DNA of 64,000 nt from Nocardia cyriacigeorgica GUH-2 (GTDB lineage Bacteria; Actinomycetota; Actinomycetes; Mycobacteriales; Mycobacteriaceae), in assembly GCF_000284035.1 (NCBI RefSeq), contig NC_016887.1, forward strand, positions 2,728,001-2,792,000, written 5' to 3'. The notes beneath the pieces were generated by a model, which was not told the DNA's origin, searched no databases, and saw only the letters and a list, made by a program, of their open reading frames with translations. This document shows positions 60,346 through 64,000 of the stretch, in pieces. Position 1 is the stretch's first letter. Each line of letters starts with the position of its first letter. The translations under genes and the position numbers were made by a program.

Positions 60346-63300
60346 GTGGCGTCGAATGATCTCACCGGTGGCTCGATCGAAGACCTGCTGGTGCGTAGCG
60401 GACGATTCTTCACACCGGGCGACATCTCCCCGGACCGTCGCACCGTCACCCGGGAGGGCGGCCGCGAAGGCGACGTCTTCTACCGTGACCGCTGGAGTCA
60501 CGACAAGGTCGTGCGCTCCACCCACGGCGTCAACTGCACCGGTTCCTGTTCGTGGAAGATCTACGTCAAAGACGACATCATCACCTGGGAAACCCAGGAA
60601 ACCGACTATCCCTCGGTCGGGCCCGACCGCCCCGAATACGAACCCCGTGGCTGCCCGCGCGGCGCCGCGTTCTCCTGGTACACCTACTCACCCACCCGCG
60701 TGCGCTACCCGTACGTCCGGGGCGTGCTGCTCGACCTCTACCGCGCCGCCAAGGCCGAACACGGCGACCCGGTGACGGCCTGGGCGGCGATCCAGGCCGA
60801 CCCCGCGTTGCGGCGGCGCTACCAGCAGGTGCGTGGCAAGGGCGGCCTGGTGCGGGTGAGCTGGGACGAGGCCACCGAGATCGTCGCCGCCGCGCACGTG
60901 CACACCATCAAGACCTACGGTCCGGACCGGATCGCCGGATTTTCGCCGATCCCGGCCATGTCGATGGTGTCATTCGCGGCGGGTTCGCGGTTCGTCGAAC
61001 TGCTCGGCGGGGTGATGACCTCCTTCTACGACTGGTACGCCGACCTGCCGGTCGCCTCCCCGCAGGTGTTCGGCGACCAGACCGATGTCCCGGAATCCGG
61101 GGACTGGTGGGATGCGGCGTATCTGATGGTGTGGGGCTCCAACGTGCCCGTCACCCGCACGCCGGACGCGCATTGGATGGCGGAGGTGCGCTACCGCGGC
61201 ACCAAGGTGGTCAGCGTCAGTCCCGATTACGCCGACAACACCAAGTTCGCCGATGAGTGGATGCCGTGCGCGGCGGGCACCGACGGTGCGATGGCCATGG
61301 CGATGGGGCATGTCATCGCCACCGAGTACTTCGTGCGCCGCCGGGAGCCGTTCTTCGTCGATTACGTCCGCCGGTACACCGATCTGCCGTTCCTGATCAA
61401 GCTCGAGGAGCGCGACGGCCGGCTGGTGCCCGGCAAGAACCTGACCGCCGCCGACCTGGGGGAGAGCTCGGAAAACGCGGCGTTCAAGCCGGTCTTGCTG
61501 GACGGCGCCACCGGCGAACCCGCCGTGCCACCCGGTTCGCTGGGCTTCCGGTTCGGCGCCGAAGGTGTCGGCAAATGGAATCTCGACCTCGGCGATCTGG
61601 TCCCGGCGCTGACGGTCGTGTCTCGTGACGGCGGGACGGCCGTCATCACGCTGCCGCGCTTCGACAGCCTCGACGGCCGCGGCAGCACCATCGAACGCGG
61701 CGTCCCGGTCCGCACCGTGGCCGGGCATCGGGTCTGCACGGTTTTCGATCTGCTGCTCGCCCAATACGGTGTGGCGCGTAAGGGCCTGCCGGGTCGCTGG
61801 CCCAGCGGCTACGACGATGCGGATTCGCCGTGCACGCCGGCCTGGCAGGAGCAGATCACCGGTGTCTGCGCCGCTCAGGTGATCCGGATCGCGCGCGAAT
61901 TCGCCGACAACGCCATCGAGTCCGGTGGCCGGTCGATGATCATCATGGGTGCGGGCATCTGCCAGTGGTTCCACGGCGACGCCACCTACCGGGCGATCTT
62001 GAGCCTGTTGCTGTTGACCGGCTCGATGGGGCGCAATGGCGGCGGCTGGGCCCATTACGTCGGGCAGGAGAAATGCCGTCCGGTGACGGGCTGGGCGACC
62101 GTGGCGATGGGCACCGACTGGCATCGCCCGCCGCGCCAGATGGCGGGCACCTCGTACTGGTACGTGCACACCGACCAGTGGCGCTACGACGGCTACCGCG
62201 CCGACGCCCTGGCCGCACCGACCGCGCGGGGCCGCTTCCGCGACAAGCACACCATGGATGTGCTGGCCTCGGCGGCCGCGATGGGCTGGACCCCGTTCTA
62301 CCCCCAGTTCGACCGGTCCACCTTGGCATTGGCCGACGAGGCGCGCGAGGCGGGCGCCGATCCGGTGACGTATGTGACCGAGAAACTGGCCGACGGCGAG
62401 CTGAAGTTCGCCCTGGCCGATCCGGATGCCCCGCAGAACTGGCCCCGGGTACTGAGCGTCTGGCGGGCCAACCTGCTCGGATCCTCCAGCAAGGGCAATG
62501 AGTACTTCCTGCGGCATCTGCTCGGGACGACGTCGAACGTGCAGGCCGAGGAGGCCGGTCCGGAACTGCGGCCCGCCGAGGTGGTCTGGCGGGAGCAGGC
62601 GCCCGAGGGCAAGCTCGATCTGCTGATGTCGATCGATTTCCGGATGACCTCCACCACGATGCTGTCGGATGTGGTGTTGCCCGCCGCCACCTGGTACGAG
62701 AAATCGGATCTGTCCAGCACCGATATGCACCCCTACATCCACGCCTTCACCCCGGCCATCGACCCGCCGTGGGAGGCCCGCTCCGATTTCGACGCCTTCG
62801 CCACCATCGCCCGCCGGTTCTCGGTCATGGCCGAGAAGCATCTGGGTAAGCGCACCGATCTCGTCCTCGGCACCTTGCAGCACGATACGCCCGGTGCGAT
62901 GGCCTATCCCGGTGGCGTGGAAAAGGATTGGCGCACCACGCGGGTGGCGCCGGTGCCCGGGGCGACCATGGGTCCGCTGGTCGCGGTCGAGCGCGACTAT
63001 CCGGCATTGGCCCAGAAGTGGTCGGCGCTCGGTCCGCTGGTGGAATCGGCGGGCCTGACCACCAAAGGCATTACCGTGCACCCGGATCAGGAGGTCGACG
63101 AACTCGCCCGCAGACACGGAGTGATGAATAGCGGTGTGGCGGCTGGTCGCCCGGCGTTGGACAGTGCGGAGAAGATGGCCGAGACGATCCTCGCGTTATC
63201 CGGCACCTCCAACGGCCGCCTCGCCGTCGAAGGGTTCCGTGAACTGGAGAAACGCACCGGTCGCCGGCTGGCGCATCTGGCCGAGGGCAGTGAGGAACGC

Positions 63301-64000
63301 CGGATCACCTTCGCCGACACCCAGGCCCGCCCGGTCCCGGTGATCACCAGCCCGGAGTGGTCGGGCAGCGAGACCGGCGGGCGGCGCTACGCCCCGTTCA
63401 CGGTGAATATCGAAGAGCTCAAACCGTTTCACACGCTCACCGGCCGCATGCACTTCTACCTCGATCACGACTGGATCGAGGAACTGGGCGAGCAGTTGCC
63501 GATCTACCGGCCGCCGCTGGATATGGCGCTGCTGTTCCAGGAACCGCGGCTGGGGACCGGCCGCGACGGCATCGGCCTCACTGTGCGCTACCTGACCCCG
63601 CATTCCAAATGGTCGATCCACTCCGAATATCAGGACAACCTGCTGATGCTGTCGCTGTCGCGGGGCGGGCCGACGATGTGGATGAGCCCGGCCGACGCGG
63701 CGAAGATCGAGGTGGCCGACAACGACTGGGTGGAGGCGGTCAACCGCAACGGGGTGCTGGTGTGCCGCGCGATCGTCTCGCATCGGATGCCCGAGGGCGT
63801 CGTCTATGTCCACCACGCCCAGGAACGCACCATCGACGTGCCGCTCACCGAGACCACCGGCAACCGCGGCGGCATTCACAATTCGCTGACCCGGCTGCTG
63901 ATCAAACCGACCCATCTGGCCGGCGGTTACGCCCAGACCTCGTTCGCCTTCAACTATCTGGGCCCGACCGGCAATCAACGCGACGAGGTGACCGTGGTGC
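60346..64000 (+). CDS. narG: Respiratory nitrate reductase alpha subunit (5' part)
   Basis: The frame from GTG 60346 runs to the window end, about 1218 residues, roughly the full length of NarG (about 1230) but without a stop. It binds Mo-bisMGD and reduces nitrate to nitrite on the cytoplasmic side of the NarGHI complex. The [4Fe-4S] motif is HGVNCTGSCSW with CPRG further on, and the Mo-cofactor segments are GFSPIPAMSMVSFAAGSRF and MSIDFRMTSTTMLSDVVLPAATWYEKSDLSSTDMHP. No Tat signal is evident. narHJI presumably follow outside the window. Confidence 0.95.
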   Translation, partial: MASNDLTGGSIEDLLVRSGRFFTPGDISPDRRTVTREGGREGDVFYRDRWSHDKVVRSTHGVNCTGSCSWKIYVKDDIITWETQETDYPSVGPDRPEYEPRGCPRGAAFSWYTYSPTRVRYPYVRGVLLDLYRAAKAEHGDPVTAWAAIQADPALRRRYQQVRGKGGLVRVSWDEATEIVAAAHVHTIKTYGPDRIAGFSPIPAMSMVSFAAGSRFVELLGGVMTSFYDWYADLPVASPQVFGDQTDVPESGDWWDAAYLMVWGSNVPVTRTPDAHWMAEVRYRGTKVVSVSPDYADNTKFADEWMPCAAGTDGAMAMAMGHVIATEYFVRRREPFFVDYVRRYTDLPFLIKLEERDGRLVPGKNLTAADLGESSENAAFKPVLLDGATGEPAVPPGSLGFRFGAEGVGKWNLDLGDLVPALTVVSRDGGTAVITLPRFDSLDGRGSTIERGVPVRTVAGHRVCTVFDLLLAQYGVARKGLPGRWPSGYDDADSPCTPAWQEQITGVCAAQVIRIAREFADNAIESGGRSMIIMGAGICQWFHGDATYRAILSLLLLTGSMGRNGGGWAHYVGQEKCRPVTGWATVAMGTDWHRPPRQMAGTSYWYVHTDQWRYDGYRADALAAPTARGRFRDKHTMDVLASAAAMGWTPFYPQFDRSTLALADEAREAGADPVTYVTEKLADGELKFALADPDAPQNWPRVLSVWRANLLGSSSKGNEYFLRHLLGTTSNVQAEEAGPELRPAEVVWREQAPEGKLDLLMSIDFRMTSTTMLSDVVLPAATWYEKSDLSSTDMHPYIHAFTPAIDPPWEARSDFDAFATIARRFSVMAEKHLGKRTDLVLGTLQHDTPGAMAYPGGVEKDWRTTRVAPVPGATMGPLVAVERDYPALAQKWSALGPLVESAGLTTKGITVHPDQEVDELARRHGVMNSGVAAGRPALDSAEKMAETILALSGTSNGRLAVEGFRELEKRTGRRLAHLAEGSEERRITFADTQARPVPVITSPEWSGSETGGRRYAPFTVNIEELKPFHTLTGRMHFYLDHDWIEELGEQLPIYRPPLDMALLFQEPRLGTGRDGIGLTVRYLTPHSKWSIHSEYQDNLLMLSLSRGGPTMWMSPADAAKIEVADNDWVEAVNRNGVLVCRAIVSHRMPEGVVYVHHAQERTIDVPLTETTGNRGGIHNSLTRLLIKPTHLAGGYAQTSFAFNYLGPTGNQRDEVTVV

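Noticed and set aside
60970-63117. A 715-codon minus-strand frame inside narG.
   Set aside because: Shadow of narG; composition is antisense-like and NarG motifs are unambiguous on the other strand.

Overview
The window is high-GC actinobacterial DNA, most consistent with Nocardia or a close mycolic-acid-containing relative. The evidence is a mycolyltransferase of the antigen 85 type, an MmpL/RND lipid exporter, a mycobacterial-style iterative PKS with a PapA-like acyltransferase, LGFP-repeat and DUF397 proteins, KshA with a KstR-like operator, and a GapB-type GAPDH. No tRNA, rRNA, CRISPR array, transposase or prophage is visible. Assignments rest on motif reading alone; no database search was run.

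Layout. 1-5.7 kb (minus strand): a truncated SulP permease, then a tightly overlapping three-gene operon (SqdB-like nucleotide-sugar enzyme, BcsB-like anchored protein, processive family-2 glycosyltransferase) that looks like an exopolysaccharide synthase. 5.7-20 kb: a cluster of membrane and stress-type genes (two SulP permeases, two GAP/Sap-family proteins, an alkylsulfatase, DUF389, two DUF7144, DUF6325, SHOCT, AI-2E transporter) around a large MalT/LAL-type LuxR regulator. Nearly every transcription unit here is preceded by one 19-bp palindrome, consensus TTCACCC-N5-GGGTGAA. Eight copies lie here and a ninth lies 24 kb away before a membrane-protein gene. In four cases a TANNNT -10 hexamer follows about 20-22 bases after the box. 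This apparent regulon is the main observation of the window.

20-34 kb: envelope-lipid locus with mycolyltransferase, divergent MmpL and a PKS-PapA-unknown-MFS operon. 34-37.8 kb: msrA, a secreted glycine-zipper protein, a TAP-type lipoprotein peptidase and a frameshifted DUF397 gene. 37.8-42.5 kb: sugar-type ABC importer operon with a binding lipoprotein, a fused double permease and a membrane TPR-like protein, but no ATPase. 42.5-46.5 kb: a small acidic protein, an MpaB/DUF2236 oxygenase behind a tandem operator, a ninth-box membrane protein, and gapB. 46.6-49.7 kb: an atypical, less GC-biased segment with an XRE regulator, a GDSL hydrolase, short coupled ORFs and gene remnants.

49.7-64 kb: flavodoxin-like reductase, secreted proteins, kshA with a CxxC partner, LGFP protein, dodecin, Acg-type nitroreductase, a two-gene FAD-enzyme operon divergent from a TetR regulator with a 17-bp palindrome between them, a small membrane protein, and the 5' part of narG running off the right end.
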